Source: Bradyrhizobium lablabi
GTDB taxonomy: Bacteria; Pseudomonadota; Alphaproteobacteria; Rhizobiales; Xanthobacteraceae
DNA length: 64,000 bases
Reading direction: 5' to 3'
Assembly (NCBI RefSeq): GCF_900141755.1
Contig: NZ_LT670844.1
Location: forward strand, 6,544,501 to 6,608,500
The translations under genes were made by a program, and so were the position numbers. Shown here piece by piece: positions 53,169-61,544 of the stretch. Below the pieces are notes generated by a model, which saw nothing but the letters and a program-made list of their open reading frames with translations, was not told the DNA's origin and searched no databases. Numbering within the stretch: the first letter of the stretch is position 1; each line of letters opens with the position of its first letter.

Positions 53169-54404
53169 ATGTCCGGTATTGTTCTTTCGGCAGCGGTTCG
53201 CCAGAACCTGCTCTCGCTGCAAAACACCGCGGAGCTTCTCTCCACCACCCAGAACCGTCTGGCCAGCGGCAAGAAGGTCAACACCGCGCTCGATAATCCG
53301 ACCAACTTTTTCACCGCGCAGGGCCTCGATAACCGCGCCAGCGACATCAACAATTTGCTCGACGCCATCGGCAACGGCGTACAGGTGCTGCAGGCCGCCA
53401 ATACCGGCCTCACTTCACTGCAGAAGCTGGTCGATACCGCCAAGTCGATCGCCAACCAGGTGCTGCAGACGACCACCGGCTATACGCAGAAGGCTTCTGC
53501 GACGAGCCTGGCGCCGACCGGCTCGGGCGCGGGAACGGCCACCGATCTGGTCAACATCGGCAGCGGCACCGCCAACTCGCTCAGCGGCAAGACCTTCATC
53601 TTTACGCCTGCCACCGGTGCCGCGACCACGATCACGCTCGGTACCGGTGCCGGTCAAGTCAACTCAATCACCGCTTTCAATACCGCGCTGACATCCGCCG
53701 GCCTTGGATTGACGGCGTCATTGGCCACCAATGGCTCCATCACGCTGACCTCCACCAACGACAATGCGAGCCAGACGCTGACGACCACAGCAACTGCAGC
53801 TCCGAACAACATTGGGATCACCGGCACCGATACAGCGACCCTTGTCACTCCGACCGGCGGCACCGCCGGCGCGCCACTCGCCGATCCGAACTCGCAGACC
53901 ACGCGTGCCAGCCTGGTTGCCCAGTACAACAACATCATCGCGCAGATCACGACGACATCGCAGGACTCTTCGTTCAACGGCATCAACCTGCTGTTCGGTG
54001 ATGACCTGAAACTGACCTTCAACGAAACCGGCAAGTCCACGCTCAACATCAAAGGCGTCACCTATGACGCGACCGGCCTCGGTCTTGGTCCGTTGGTCGC
54101 GGGTACCGATTTCCTCGACAACAGCTCAGCCAATGCGGTGATTGCCAAGGTAAGCGCCGCTTCAGACCAGTTGCGGTCGGAAGCCTCGTCGCTCGGTTCT
54201 AACCTGTCAATCGTGCAGATCCGCCAGAACTTTGCCAAAAACCTGATCAACGTGCTGCAGACCGGCTCGGCCAATTTGACGCTGGCCGACTCCAACGAGG
54301 AAGCGGCCAATAGCCAGGCGCTGTCGACGCGCCAATCGATCGCGGTGTCCGCGCTGGCCCTGTCCAACCAGTCCCAGCAGAGCGTGCTGCAACTGTTGCG
54401 CTGA
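53169..54404 (+). CDS. fliC: Flagellin (third of three, more diverged)
   Basis: 411 residues. The same terminal helices as the other two are present but with substitutions throughout (ASGKKVNTALDNPTNFFTAQ and RQNFAKNLINVLQTGSANL), and a longer central region. Its leader is unrelated to that of the first two, with GGAGGT and GGAAGG sites and its own CtrA-like box, so it may be regulated separately. Confidence 0.95.
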   Translation: MSGIVLSAAVRQNLLSLQNTAELLSTTQNRLASGKKVNTALDNPTNFFTAQGLDNRASDINNLLDAIGNGVQVLQAANTGLTSLQKLVDTAKSIANQVLQTTTGYTQKASATSLAPTGSGAGTATDLVNIGSGTANSLSGKTFIFTPATGAATTITLGTGAGQVNSITAFNTALTSAGLGLTASLATNGSITLTSTNDNASQTLTTTATAAPNNIGITGTDTATLVTPTGGTAGAPLADPNSQTTRASLVAQYNNIIAQITTTSQDSSFNGINLLFGDDLKLTFNETGKSTLNIKGVTYDATGLGLGPLVAGTDFLDNSSANAVIAKVSAASDQLRSEASSLGSNLSIVQIRQNFAKNLINVLQTGSANLTLADSNEEAANSQALSTRQSIAVSALALSNQSQQSVLQLLR

Positions 54405-54436
54405 TCCCGGCAGCAATCGATCCGGATTCGATACCG

Positions 54437-54462
54437 AAACGGCGGGGGAAACCCCGCCGTTT
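54437..54462 (+). terminator. Intrinsic terminator after the third flagellin
   Basis: An 11-bp stem (54437-54447 with 54452-54462) with a GAAA loop and a T-rich 3' arm; it shares its core with the terminator of the second flagellin. Confidence 0.9.
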
Positions 54463-54540
54463 TCCTGCTGTGAGCCGCCCCAGTGCGGCCGGCAGACGGC
54501 CCGTCGCCCGCCCGGTTTCAGACAAATACGGAAACGGTTG

Positions 54541-54555
54541 CTAACCATATTTTAA
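54541..54555. promoter_or_regulatory. CtrA-like box upstream of flaF
   Basis: CTAA (54541-54544), seven bases, TTAA (54552-54555), with the CC-A-T that follows TTAA in many CtrA sites. One mismatch to consensus; 74 bases before flaF. Confidence 0.45.
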
Positions 54556-54628
54556 AGGCATCCCCGTACAAAAGTTGAGCAGCTTTTGAAGCCAGTGTTC
54601 CCTGCGCAAACCCTACCAAAGGTGATGG

Positions 54629-54994
54629 ATGTCTCATGCCGCTCAAGCCTATGCCCGCACGTCGCAAACGACGGCGCCTGCACGTGAAATCGAGGCGCAG
54701 GCCCTCTTGAAAGCGGCAAAGCAGTTACAGGACGTCCAGGCCAACTGGACCGGTCCCGACAAGAACATGCACAACGCGCTGCTCTTCAATCGCCGGCTGT
54801 GGTCGATCTTCATGAGCGCGGCGGAGACCAATGACAATCCGCAGCCGCTGGAGATTCGTCAGAACATCGCCAATATCGGCGTGTTCGTGATGAAGCAGAC
54901 CATCGAGATGCAGATGAATCCGGATCCGGCGAAGCTGAAATCGCTGATCGACATCAACTGCAATCTCGCGGCAGGCCTGTCGGGCAAGGTCTGA
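54629..54994 (+). CDS. flaF: FlaF, flagellin secretion/assembly regulator
   Basis: 121 residues; helical, with AREIEAQALLKAAKQLQDVQ, the NMHNALLFNRRLWSIFMSA segment and NIGVFVMKQTIEM. FlaF counters FlbT and is needed for flagellin synthesis and secretion in alphaproteobacteria. It follows the third flagellin and its terminator, with its own CtrA-like site. Confidence 0.9.
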   Translation: MSHAAQAYARTSQTTAPAREIEAQALLKAAKQLQDVQANWTGPDKNMHNALLFNRRLWSIFMSAAETNDNPQPLEIRQNIANIGVFVMKQTIEMQMNPDPAKLKSLIDINCNLAAGLSGKV

Positions 54995-55023
54995 TGGCCT
55001 TTTCGGACTAACGGAGTGCGATC

Positions 55024-55416
55024 ATGACCGATATCGCGAGCATCCTGTCAGCGAACTACAAGGCGATCGGAGCATCGGCCGCTGTTCCGTCCAAGACCAA
55101 ATATGTGGCCGTCGATCCCAAGCTCTATCAGGGCACCTGGAGCGGAACCTACGCCAACAAGAAGACGTTCAAGATCACGGTCACGAACGTCAGCGGGTTC
55201 CGCGCGCAGGTGAGGTACCAAAGCAGCGACGGCACCTCCAAATACCAGAGCGTCCTGATCAAGGACCACTCGTTCCGGGTTGGTGATACCAAGTTGACGC
55301 TCACCAAGCTTGCAACGGCCACCACGGCTGCGACGGCGCAAGTCAAGAACGTCGTCACCGATCCCGCGACCGGCTCGACTTTTCTCGATACCGCCGTCGC
55401 CACCCTGAGCAACTGA
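55024..55416 (+). CDS. Hypothetical protein downstream of flaF
   Basis: 130 residues without a clear signal peptide. The middle (YQGTWSGTYANKKTFKITVTNVSGFRAQVRYQSSDG) looks like a small beta-sandwich or lipocalin-like domain; the tail is Thr/Ala-rich. It begins 29 bases after flaF, with GGAG upstream, so it belongs to the same transcript. The gene looks to be part of the locus, but I do not recognise the family. Confidence 0.65.
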   Translation: MTDIASILSANYKAIGASAAVPSKTKYVAVDPKLYQGTWSGTYANKKTFKITVTNVSGFRAQVRYQSSDGTSKYQSVLIKDHSFRVGDTKLTLTKLATATTAATAQVKNVVTDPATGSTFLDTAVATLSN

Positions 55417-55432
55417 TCCGGACTTGAAAACT

Positions 55433-55804
55433 TCAAGCCTTGCGATCGGTGGCGAGAAGCCGAGTCGGCTGGCCTTTTGTCAAATCGAGCGTGTGGAAAT
55501 AGGCGCGTCGTCGCAGCACCGCCTCTTCAGGAAACTGCGTCACCACCGTGTTGGTCCGGTCATCGACCACCTGATAGACGATCGAGGCCGCGGCCTGGTC
55601 GATATACGCCTGGCGAGATATGAAATCGCTGTCGCTCGAAGCTCCCGGATCGTTGCGCACGGCCACGCTCGGGTCCGTTGCGGTGACGCTTTGGCTCGCA
55701 GGCAGATCGGTCGCCACTGCGTTGCTAGCCGCCTGGCTTACGGGCTGAACAACAGGTGTTGGAGCCGGCGCCCCCACCGGCCTGATGCTGAAATCCGTAC
55801 TCAT
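55433..55804 (-). CDS. FlaG-like protein
   Basis: 123 residues. The first 55 are Ala/Pro/Ser-rich and disordered. The C-terminal 60 contain IVYQVVDDRTNTVVTQFPEEAV, similar to the FlaG core (a beta strand, then V-x-D-x-x-T-x-x-V-x-x-x-P-x-E). FlaG affects filament length or stability in other bacteria. ATG 55804 follows GGAGG. The gene is last of the minus-strand flagellar group, convergent with the unknown gene. Confidence 0.6.
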   Translation of the reverse strand: MSTDFSIRPVGAPAPTPVVQPVSQAASNAVATDLPASQSVTATDPSVAVRNDPGASSDSDFISRQAYIDQAAASIVYQVVDDRTNTVVTQFPEEAVLRRRAYFHTLDLTKGQPTRLLATDRKA

Positions 55805-55969
55805 GGCAGCCTCCTGGCCTCCCTCGAGTCAAATCCCAACCCCTCTCCATAGGCAACTATGCGCCGCTAGCCCTCAATGTTTTGTTAGAGAACGCGCTGA
55901 ATGCCGCGTTACGACCGGCGCGCGAGTTTGACGAAAAATGTTCGTAATTCGAATCGTGCGCTGCACCCG

Positions 55970-56461
55970 TCAGAGCGAGCGGCTGACCGCGAGCGGCGTC
56001 ATGTTGCGCGGCGCCGGCGCCGCGCGACGCCCGGCGGCGGTATAGGTGTTCGGAATATTCTTGCGCTGAATCTCGGTATTGACGCCGCGGATGACGCTTT
56101 CGGACACCGCATGCGCGGTTGCGAGCACCGTCAGGTTGATCTGCAGCATGGCGCGAAACACGTCGTGATGACGATGCAGCGTATCCAATAGCTCCGGTGC
56201 TGCCTGCGCAAGGTATTTCTGGCTGGCTTTCAGTTGTCCGACCGCATTGACATAGCGGCGCGACAGCTCGGTCTTGTTCGGCTCGAATGCCATCGCCTCG
56301 CGCAGTCTGCCGGCGCGGACCAGCTCGGTTTCGCGCTCGATGACGCCGAGCAGCGCGCTCATCACATCCATCAAGTTCTCGGCGAGCTTGCGCGCATCGG
56401 TGGCGGTTGCGGCCGCAGCTGTTGGCGCTTGCGCCTGTCGCCGTAGAGGATGCTGGTTCAT
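55970..56461 (-). CDS. FlgN-like flagellar chaperone
   Basis: 163 residues, mostly helical: ENLMDVMSALLGVIERETELVRAGRLREAMAFEPNKTELSRRYVNAVGQLKAS is the FlgN pattern, chaperones that deliver FlgK and FlgL to the export gate. It lies 21 bases after flgJ on the minus strand, consistent with flgI-flgJ-flgN as a unit. The C-terminus is basic and Pro/Ala-rich. Confidence 0.75.
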   Translation of the reverse strand: MNQHPLRRQAQAPTAAAATATDARKLAENLMDVMSALLGVIERETELVRAGRLREAMAFEPNKTELSRRYVNAVGQLKASQKYLAQAAPELLDTLHRHHDVFRAMLQINLTVLATAHAVSESVIRGVNTEIQRKNIPNTYTAAGRRAAPAPRNMTPLAVSRSL

Positions 56462-56482
56462 GTGCGGTCTCCCTTAATCCAT

Positions 56483-56845
56483 CTAGCTCGTGTGGCCGGC
56501 CTGCTGCATGATCAGCGAACGAAACACCTCGTTGGAGATTCCGACGCCGCCGGCTTTTGCAAAAGATTTCGAATATTGCTCGGTCAGCATCGAGCGCCAC
56601 ACGCCGGTGCCGGGGGTGTCGCCGAACGGGCCTTCGCCCTTGATGCCGCTAGTCATCTGGGAAAACATCGAGTTGAGGAACATCGCCTCGAAATCGGTCG
56701 AGGTTGCCTTGGCCTTGGCTTGCGCCTGCGGCGAGACTTTTTTCAGGGCGTCGGCGAAGGCCGGATCCGGCCGTCCCTTGAACAGCGGCATCGCTGCGTT
56801 GGCGGGCATGCTGCCGGTGGTCGAATTGATCAGGCTCGATGACAT
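56483..56845 (-). CDS. flgJ: Rod-binding protein FlgJ (no muramidase domain)
   Basis: 120 residues. STDFEAMFLNSMFSQM and the C-terminal GVGISNEVFRSLIMQQA are the FlgJ rod-capping signatures. The C-terminal peptidoglycan hydrolase domain of enterobacterial FlgJ is absent, as is normal in alphaproteobacteria. ATG 56845 shares a base with the flgI stop (TGATG), so translation is coupled. An upstream GTG (56848) is not needed. Confidence 0.85.
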   Translation of the reverse strand: MSSSLINSTTGSMPANAAMPLFKGRPDPAFADALKKVSPQAQAKAKATSTDFEAMFLNSMFSQMTSGIKGEGPFGDTPGTGVWRSMLTEQYSKSFAKAGGVGISNEVFRSLIMQQAGHTS

Positions 56846-57969
56846 CACATCACCTCGATGTCGGCCTGGATCGCGCCGGCGGCCTTGATCGCCTGCAGGA
56901 TGCCGATCAGGTCGCGCGGCCCGATGCCGAGCCCGTTGAGGCCGTCGACCAGTTGCTGCAGCGATACACCGTCTTTCACCACCGCGAGCTTCTTGCCGTC
57001 TTCGGTGACGCCGACGCTTGAGCGCGGTGTCACCACCGTCCGCCCGCGCGACAGCGGATTGGGCTGGCTCACTTGCGGGCTTTCCGAAATCGTCACGGTG
57101 AGATTGCCCTGCGCCACCGCGACGGTTGCGACACGGACGTCGCGGCCCATCACGATGATGCCGGAGCGCTCGTCGATGATGATCTTGGCCGCCAGATCAG
57201 GCTCGACCTGCAACTGTTCGATCTCGGTCAGGAAGGCGACGACATTGCCCTTGAATTCGGCGGGGACCGAAAGCTGCACGGTCGAGGGATCGAGCGGCTC
57301 GGCGGTCTTGACGCCGAGAAAATCGTTGACCGCCGCCGCGATGCGCTTTGCGGTGGTGAAATCGGCGTTGCGCAGCGCCAGCCGCACGTTGGGCAAACGA
57401 TTGAGCGCGAACTCGATCTCGCGCTCGATGATGGCGCCGTTGGCGATGCGGCCCACGGTCGGCACGCCGCGGGTGACACTGGCAGCGGCGCCCTCGGCCT
57501 GGAAGCCGCCGATCGCGAGCGAGCCCTGCGCCACCGCGTAGACGTTGCCGTCGGCGCCGAGCAGGGGGGTGACGAGCAGGGTCCCGCCCATCAGATTCTT
57601 GGCGTCGCCGAGCGCGGACACCGTGACATCCATCCTTGTGCCCTGGGTGCCGAACGCCGGCAGATTGCCGGTGACCATGACGGCGGCGACATTGCCGGTG
57701 CGGATGGTGGCGCCGCGGATGTTGACGCCCATCCGCTCCAGCATCGCCTGCAGCGATTGCTTGGTGAAGGGGATGTTGTTGAGCGTATCGCCGGTGCCGT
57801 TGAGGCCGACCACGAGGCCGTAGCCGATCAACTGGTTCTGCCGCACGCCTTCGATATTGGCGAGGTCCTTGATCCGCGACGTCGCGGCGGCCGGAATGGC
57901 CGACAGCGCCAGCGCTAAAAGCGCGGCGCAGACCGTCCCGATTACGCGTGCCGAAATGGCGCCTGGCAT
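56845..57969 (-). CDS. flgI: Flagellar P-ring protein FlgI
   Basis: 374 residues with a signal peptide (MPGAISARVIGTVCAALLALALSAIPAAA) followed by SRIKDLANIEGVRQNQLIGYGLVVGLNGTGD, the FlgI N-terminus, and NGLGIGPRDLIGILQAIKAAGAIQADIEV at the end. It builds the periplasmic P ring around the rod. ATG 57969 has GGGGAGCAGAGG immediately upstream; the frame upstream to 58242 is spurious. It is divergent from fliX. Confidence 0.95.
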   Translation of the reverse strand: MPGAISARVIGTVCAALLALALSAIPAAATSRIKDLANIEGVRQNQLIGYGLVVGLNGTGDTLNNIPFTKQSLQAMLERMGVNIRGATIRTGNVAAVMVTGNLPAFGTQGTRMDVTVSALGDAKNLMGGTLLVTPLLGADGNVYAVAQGSLAIGGFQAEGAAASVTRGVPTVGRIANGAIIEREIEFALNRLPNVRLALRNADFTTAKRIAAAVNDFLGVKTAEPLDPSTVQLSVPAEFKGNVVAFLTEIEQLQVEPDLAAKIIIDERSGIIVMGRDVRVATVAVAQGNLTVTISESPQVSQPNPLSRGRTVVTPRSSVGVTEDGKKLAVVKDGVSLQQLVDGLNGLGIGPRDLIGILQAIKAAGAIQADIEVM

Positions 57970-58142
57970 CCTCTGCTCCCCGCGAGGTCTTGAACACTCG
58001 GACCCGCGCCACTCCCATGGCAGCGATCCGCCGTTCACTATGCGAGCGCCGTGCCACGCCTGTTCGTTCGTGTAAGATACTGACATAACGATATAAATTG
58101 TTCGGCCGCCGGTTGCCCGCTGGTCACGCCGAAGTGGCAAAT

Positions 58143-58164
58143 CTGCCGCTTGGCGGCAGTTTTT
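58143..58164. promoter_or_regulatory. Hairpin with T-run in the flgI/fliX intergenic region
   Basis: CTGCCGC (58143-58149) and GCGGCAG (58153-58159) form a 7-bp stem with a 3-base loop, followed by five T residues on the plus strand. Because it lies upstream of both divergent genes it is not an ordinary gene-end terminator; it could be an attenuator in the fliX leader or an operator. Confidence 0.45.
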
Positions 58165-58234
58165 GCCGGGCTGTTTACGACCCATTAACCATAAGGGGGC
58201 GAAGCTTGCGCCCACACGAGCTTCGAGAACAGCG

Positions 58235-58648
58235 ATGCGCATCTACGGACCGAACGGCACCACTCTCGGGAGCCCCGCGGGCACCACGCGGAAAACCTCA
58301 TCGAGCAGCTTTTCGCTGCCCGATGCGGCATCGACGCCGGAAGCCCGCCCGGTGAACGCGCCGAAGGCTGCCGCCAACATCGACGCGCTGCTTGCGATGC
58401 AGGGCATCGAGGAGGATCCGGTCGAGCGCCGCAAGCGTTCGGTGGCGCGCGGCAAGGGTGCGCTCGACGTGCTCGACGATCTCAAGATCGGGCTATTGTC
58501 CGGCAGTTTCGATGCCTCCACCGTGAGCCGGCTGCGCGACGCCGCCGCCAACCTAAAATCCTCCTCCGGCGATCCCGGTCTCGACGCGGTGCTGTCCGAG
58601 ATCGAGCTGCGGGTCGAGGTCGAACTCGCCAAAGCCGGGCAGTGCTAG
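58235..58648 (+). CDS. fliX: FliX, class II flagellar assembly regulator
   Basis: 137 residues: MRIYGPNGTTLGSPAG at the start, then NIDALLAMQGIEEDPVERRKRSVARGKGALDVLDDLKIGLLSG, the FliX signature. In Caulobacter FliX senses assembly of the class II structure and licenses FlbD to activate sigma-54 promoters. The divergent flgI arrangement matches other alphaproteobacteria. The stop TAG is the first three bases of a TAGAGCAT repeat. Confidence 0.9.
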   Translation: MRIYGPNGTTLGSPAGTTRKTSSSSFSLPDAASTPEARPVNAPKAAANIDALLAMQGIEEDPVERRKRSVARGKGALDVLDDLKIGLLSGSFDASTVSRLRDAAANLKSSSGDPGLDAVLSEIELRVEVELAKAGQC

Positions 58649-58763
58649 AGCATTCCGGGCCTCGTGGTTCGAGACGCGCGGCGTTGCCGCGCTCCTCACC
58701 ATGAGGGTCTAAGACCTCATCCTGAGGAGCGCGCACTTGCGCGCGTCTCGAAGGATGAAGCCA
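58646..58763. repeat. TAGAGCAT plus TCGAGACGCGC/GCGCGTCTCGA palindrome
   Basis: TAGAGCATTCCGGGCCTCGTGG begins within the fliX stop. The following arms (GAGACGCGCGGC, GCGCTCCTCACCATGAGG, CCTCATCCTGAGGAGCGCG, CGCGCGTCTCGAAGGATGAAG) form nested hairpins. This is another of the recurrent Bradyrhizobium intergenic palindromes. Confidence 0.75.
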
Positions 58764-58771
58764 CGGAACTC

Positions 58772-59146
58772 TCACGCCGCCATCGCCTTGCGCTGGGCGT
58801 CGTAGCGGCGTTGCGCGGTGAGCACTTCCTTCAGATTGCGTTCCGCCCAATCGCGCAAGGGATCGACGGCGGCAGCGAGCGTCGCGCCGAGCGGCGTGAT
58901 CGAATATTCCACCGTTACCGGCACGGTCGGAGTAGCGCGGCGGCGGATCAGCCCGTCGCGCTCGAGGCTTTTCAGCACCTGCGACAGCATCTTCTGCGAG
59001 ATGCCCTCGATCGCGCGGCGCAATACATTGAAGCGCAGGGGCTCGCCCCTCAAGAGCAGCAGGATCAGCACCGCCCATTTGTCGCCGACCCGATCGAGGA
59101 TCTGGCGGGTCGGGCAATCGGCCGAATAGGCATTGGCGGCTTTCAT
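58772..59146 (-). CDS. HxlR-family transcriptional regulator
   Basis: 124 residues. CPTRQILDRVGDKWAVLILLLL with the conserved Cys near residue 11, then the winged helix QKMLSQVLKSLERDGLIRR and EYSITPLG. HxlR regulators often sense aldehydes, quinones or oxidants through that Cys. It is divergent from an NAD(P)-binding oxidoreductase, its probable target. ATG 59146 has GGAG eight bases upstream. Confidence 0.9.
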   Translation of the reverse strand: MKAANAYSADCPTRQILDRVGDKWAVLILLLLRGEPLRFNVLRRAIEGISQKMLSQVLKSLERDGLIRRRATPTVPVTVEYSITPLGATLAAAVDPLRDWAERNLKEVLTAQRRYDAQRKAMAA

Positions 59147-59166
59147 CGCGGTTACTCCGGCGTAAT

Positions 59167-59219
59167 CAGGTGACCCCAAAGTGCTCTCTTAACACTTACA
59201 TCCTTTCGGTTATCTAGTC
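59167..59219. promoter_or_regulatory. Inverted repeats in the HxlR/oxidoreductase promoter region
   Basis: AAGTG (59179-59183) and CACTT (59193-59197) are exact complements nine bases apart, and they are nested between GGTGAC near 59169 and GTCACC near 59217. Dyads of this kind are typical HxlR operators. Assignment is inference. Confidence 0.5.
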
Positions 59220-59257
59220 ACCATTGGATACCATCCTCATCCGCATAAGGAGACACC

Positions 59258-59869
59258 ATGAAGATCGCCGTCGTCGGCGCGTCCGGAAATGCCGGCTCGC
59301 GCATCACAAGTGAGCTCGCCCGCCGCGGCCACAGCGTCACCGCCATCGCGCGCAACCCGGAAAAAATCGCAAAAGAGCACAATGTCACCGCGAAAAAGGG
59401 CGACGCCCATGATCGCCCCGGCCTGGCGCAGCTTCTTGCCGGCCACGACGCGGCGATCTCCTCGATCCATTTCCTCGCCAGCGATCCCGAAAAACTGATC
59501 GGGGCCGCCAAGGACTCTCACGTCGGCCGCTATCTTGTGGTCGGCGGCGCCGGCAGCCTCGAAGTCGCCCCCGGCGTCCGGCTGGTCACGACCCCCGGTT
59601 TTCCCGCGATCTACAGGGCCGAGGCCGAGAAGGGCGCGGCCTTCCTGGACCGGCTGGCCGAGGAGAAGGACCTCAACTGGACCTTCATTTCGCCCTCGGC
59701 CCTGTTCATCGCTGGCGAGCGTACCGGTAAGTTCCGGCTCGGGACCGACCAGCTTCTGACCGTGGCCGACGGCAAAAGCTCGATCTCCTTTGAGGACTTC
59801 GCGGTCGCTTTGGCTGACGAAATCGAGCGTCCGGCCCATATCTGCAAGCGCTTTACCGTCGGCTATTAA
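59258..59869 (+). CDS. NAD(P)-binding oxidoreductase (NmrA/YwnB-like)
   Basis: 203 residues with the Rossmann motif VVGASGNAGSRITSELARRGHSV near 4-26 and an atypical short-chain dehydrogenase layout. Members reduce quinones or act as NADPH sensors. ATG 59258 has a strong AGGAGA site. The gene is divergent from an HxlR-type regulator, and repression and induction by reactive electrophiles is the usual arrangement for such pairs. Confidence 0.85.
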   Translation: MKIAVVGASGNAGSRITSELARRGHSVTAIARNPEKIAKEHNVTAKKGDAHDRPGLAQLLAGHDAAISSIHFLASDPEKLIGAAKDSHVGRYLVVGGAGSLEVAPGVRLVTTPGFPAIYRAEAEKGAAFLDRLAEEKDLNWTFISPSALFIAGERTGKFRLGTDQLLTVADGKSSISFEDFAVALADEIERPAHICKRFTVGY

Positions 59870-60036
59870 AGAGGCAAGGCCGTCCCCGGGGCAGGCGCGG
59901 ATAGTTTTGCCTGTGCAAGGCCTTGGGGGCGGCCCGGCCTCGGCAAGCGAGATATTGTCTGTCACATGGCGCCGCTATATAAGGCGCGCGCGGACGGACC
60001 GTTTCCGTTCGCCTTGCACGTGAAGATGGGCTGGCC

Positions 60037-60447
60037 TTGGAAAAGTTGAAGAACTATCGACCCTCCGAAAAAGAGCCTTTCATGAACGAGCGCCAGCGCG
60101 ATTATTTCCGCGCCAAGCTCCTGGCGTGGAAGGACGAGATTCTCCGCGAATCGCGAATCACGCTGCAGACCCTGCAGGAAGAGAACGTCAATCATCCTGA
60201 CCTCGCCGACCGCGCCTCGTCGGAAACCGACCGCGCGATCGAACTGCGCGCCCGCGACCGCCAGCGCAAGCTGATCTCCAAGATCGATGCCGCACTGCAG
60301 CGCATCGAGGACAACACCTACGGCTATTGCGAGGAGACCGGCGAGCCGATCTCGCTGAAACGGCTGGAGGCGCGCCCGATCGCGACGCTTTCGGTGGAAG
60401 CCCAGGAGCGCCACGAGAAACGCGAGAAGGTCTACCGGGACGAATAG
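60037..60447 (+). CDS. dksA: DksA-type regulator with a single cysteine
   Basis: 136 residues: EEPFMNERQ-type start, the coiled-coil FRAKLLAWKDEILRES, the tip DLADRASSETDRAIELRARDRQ, and NTYGYCEETGEPISLKRLEARPIATL. DksA binds RNA polymerase and mediates ppGpp control. The usual four zinc cysteines are reduced to one (C-x2-T replaces C-x2-C, and the second pair is lost), so it is a zinc-independent type. TTG 60037 is used because homologues extend upstream of the ATG at 60082. An intrinsic terminator follows. Confidence 0.88.
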   Translation: MEKLKNYRPSEKEPFMNERQRDYFRAKLLAWKDEILRESRITLQTLQEENVNHPDLADRASSETDRAIELRARDRQRKLISKIDAALQRIEDNTYGYCEETGEPISLKRLEARPIATLSVEAQERHEKREKVYRDE

Positions 60448-60453
60448 GGTTTT

Positions 60454-60474
60454 GGCCGCAGTTGCGGTCTTTTT
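60454..60474 (+). terminator. Intrinsic terminator of dksA
   Basis: A 6-bp stem (60454-60459 with 60464-60469, one G-T pair), a 4-base loop and five T residues. Confidence 0.8.
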
Positions 60475-60549
60475 GTTGTCCACCGCGTTTTCGTGTAAAG
60501 AAAGGGTGTCACAACAAGAATCGGCGCGAGTTGAGTACGGAGGTCGCCG

Positions 60550-61335
60550 ATGAATAAGACCCTCGCGGCCGCAAAGACCATCGCCGCCGCTCGGCGCGAC
60601 CGGACGCCGCTGCCGCCGCTCGCCGGCGACGCCGCGCCGAAGACCGAAGCTGACGGCTACCGGATTCAGGATGCGTTGCACGGCCTGCTTTCGGTCGATT
60701 TCGGCGCGATGGTCGGTTACAAGATCGGCTGCACCAGCCCGGTGATGCAGCAATATCTCAATATCCCGCATCCCTGCGGCGGCGGTGTGTTTGCAAAAGG
60801 CGTTTACGAGAGCGGCGCCTCGCTGAGCACGAAGGATTTCGTCCGCGTCGGCGTCGAATGCGAGATCGCGGTAAAACTCGCGCGCGATCTGGTGTCGACA
60901 GAGGCGCCGTTCACGGCGGAGTGGGTCGGCGAGGCGATCGAGGCCTATCTGCCGGCGATCGAGATCGTCGACGACCGTTACGTCGACTGGCAGACCATCG
61001 GCGCGCCGATGCTCGTTGCCGACGATTTCTTCGCCGCCGGCTGCGTGCTCGGCGAACCCGTGGCGCGATCTTCCGCGCCCGATCTCGCTGCCGTGGTCGG
61101 CCGCGCGATCATCAACGGCGCTGAAGTCGGGCGGGGCACCGGCGCCGATGTGCTCGGCCATCCCCACAATGCGCTCGCCTGGCTCGCCAATCATCTCGCC
61201 GCGAAGGATAAGGGTTTGCGCGCGGGCGAGATCGTGCTGACGGGAAGTCTCATCAAGACGGTGTGGCTGAAGGCGGGCGATCATGTGGTGATGGAGTTGG
61301 CGGGGCTCGGGACGGTAGACGCAACGTTTGGCTGA
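60550..61335 (+). CDS. 2-keto-4-pentenoate hydratase-like (FAH family)
   Basis: 261 residues. GAMVGYKIGCTSPVMQQYLNIPHPCGGGVFAKG and VGVECEIAVKLARDL (metal-binding acidic residues) followed by AIEIVDDRY are signatures of the 4-oxalocrotonate decarboxylase/2-oxopent-4-enoate hydratase (MhpD) branch of the fumarylacetoacetase superfamily. The reaction is probably hydration or decarboxylation of an unsaturated 2-oxoacid in aromatic catabolism. No ring-cleavage gene is adjacent. ATG 60550 has GGAGG upstream. Confidence 0.85.
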   Translation: MNKTLAAAKTIAAARRDRTPLPPLAGDAAPKTEADGYRIQDALHGLLSVDFGAMVGYKIGCTSPVMQQYLNIPHPCGGGVFAKGVYESGASLSTKDFVRVGVECEIAVKLARDLVSTEAPFTAEWVGEAIEAYLPAIEIVDDRYVDWQTIGAPMLVADDFFAAGCVLGEPVARSSAPDLAAVVGRAIINGAEVGRGTGADVLGHPHNALAWLANHLAAKDKGLRAGEIVLTGSLIKTVWLKAGDHVVMELAGLGTVDATFG

Positions 61336-61368
61336 GCGAAGTTGCTGTGCGCCGCCGCCGCAAAAAGA

Positions 61369-61510
61369 TCCGTCATACCCCGCGCATGCGGGGTATCCAG
61401 TACGCCGCGCCCTTTCGATTCATCGCTGACGTCTCTGGAATACTGGATCATCCGCCGGAGCCTGTCATCGGGCGGCGCTTTGCGCCGACCCGGTGGCGGG
61501 TGACGACAGC
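61369..61510. repeat. GCGGGGTATCCAGTACGCCGCG...CTGGATCATCCGCC repeat
   Basis: Two outer arms (GTCATACCCCGCGCATGCGGG and GGTGGCGGGTGACGAC) flank ATCCAGTACGCCGCG and ACTGGATCATCCGCCGGAG, and CTGTCATCGGGCGGCGCTTTGCGCCG forms a hairpin. This is another common short repeat of Bradyrhizobium. In copy C of the structured element it occupies the place that the TCATTGCGAG palindrome holds in copies A and B. Confidence 0.7.
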
Positions 61511-61544
61511 TGCGCATCTTCAAACAGAAAATGTCCAATCTCAG

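Noticed and set aside
59962..61284. 440-codon minus-strand frame across dksA and the hydratase
   Set aside because: Antisense to two recognised genes, with no conserved motif.
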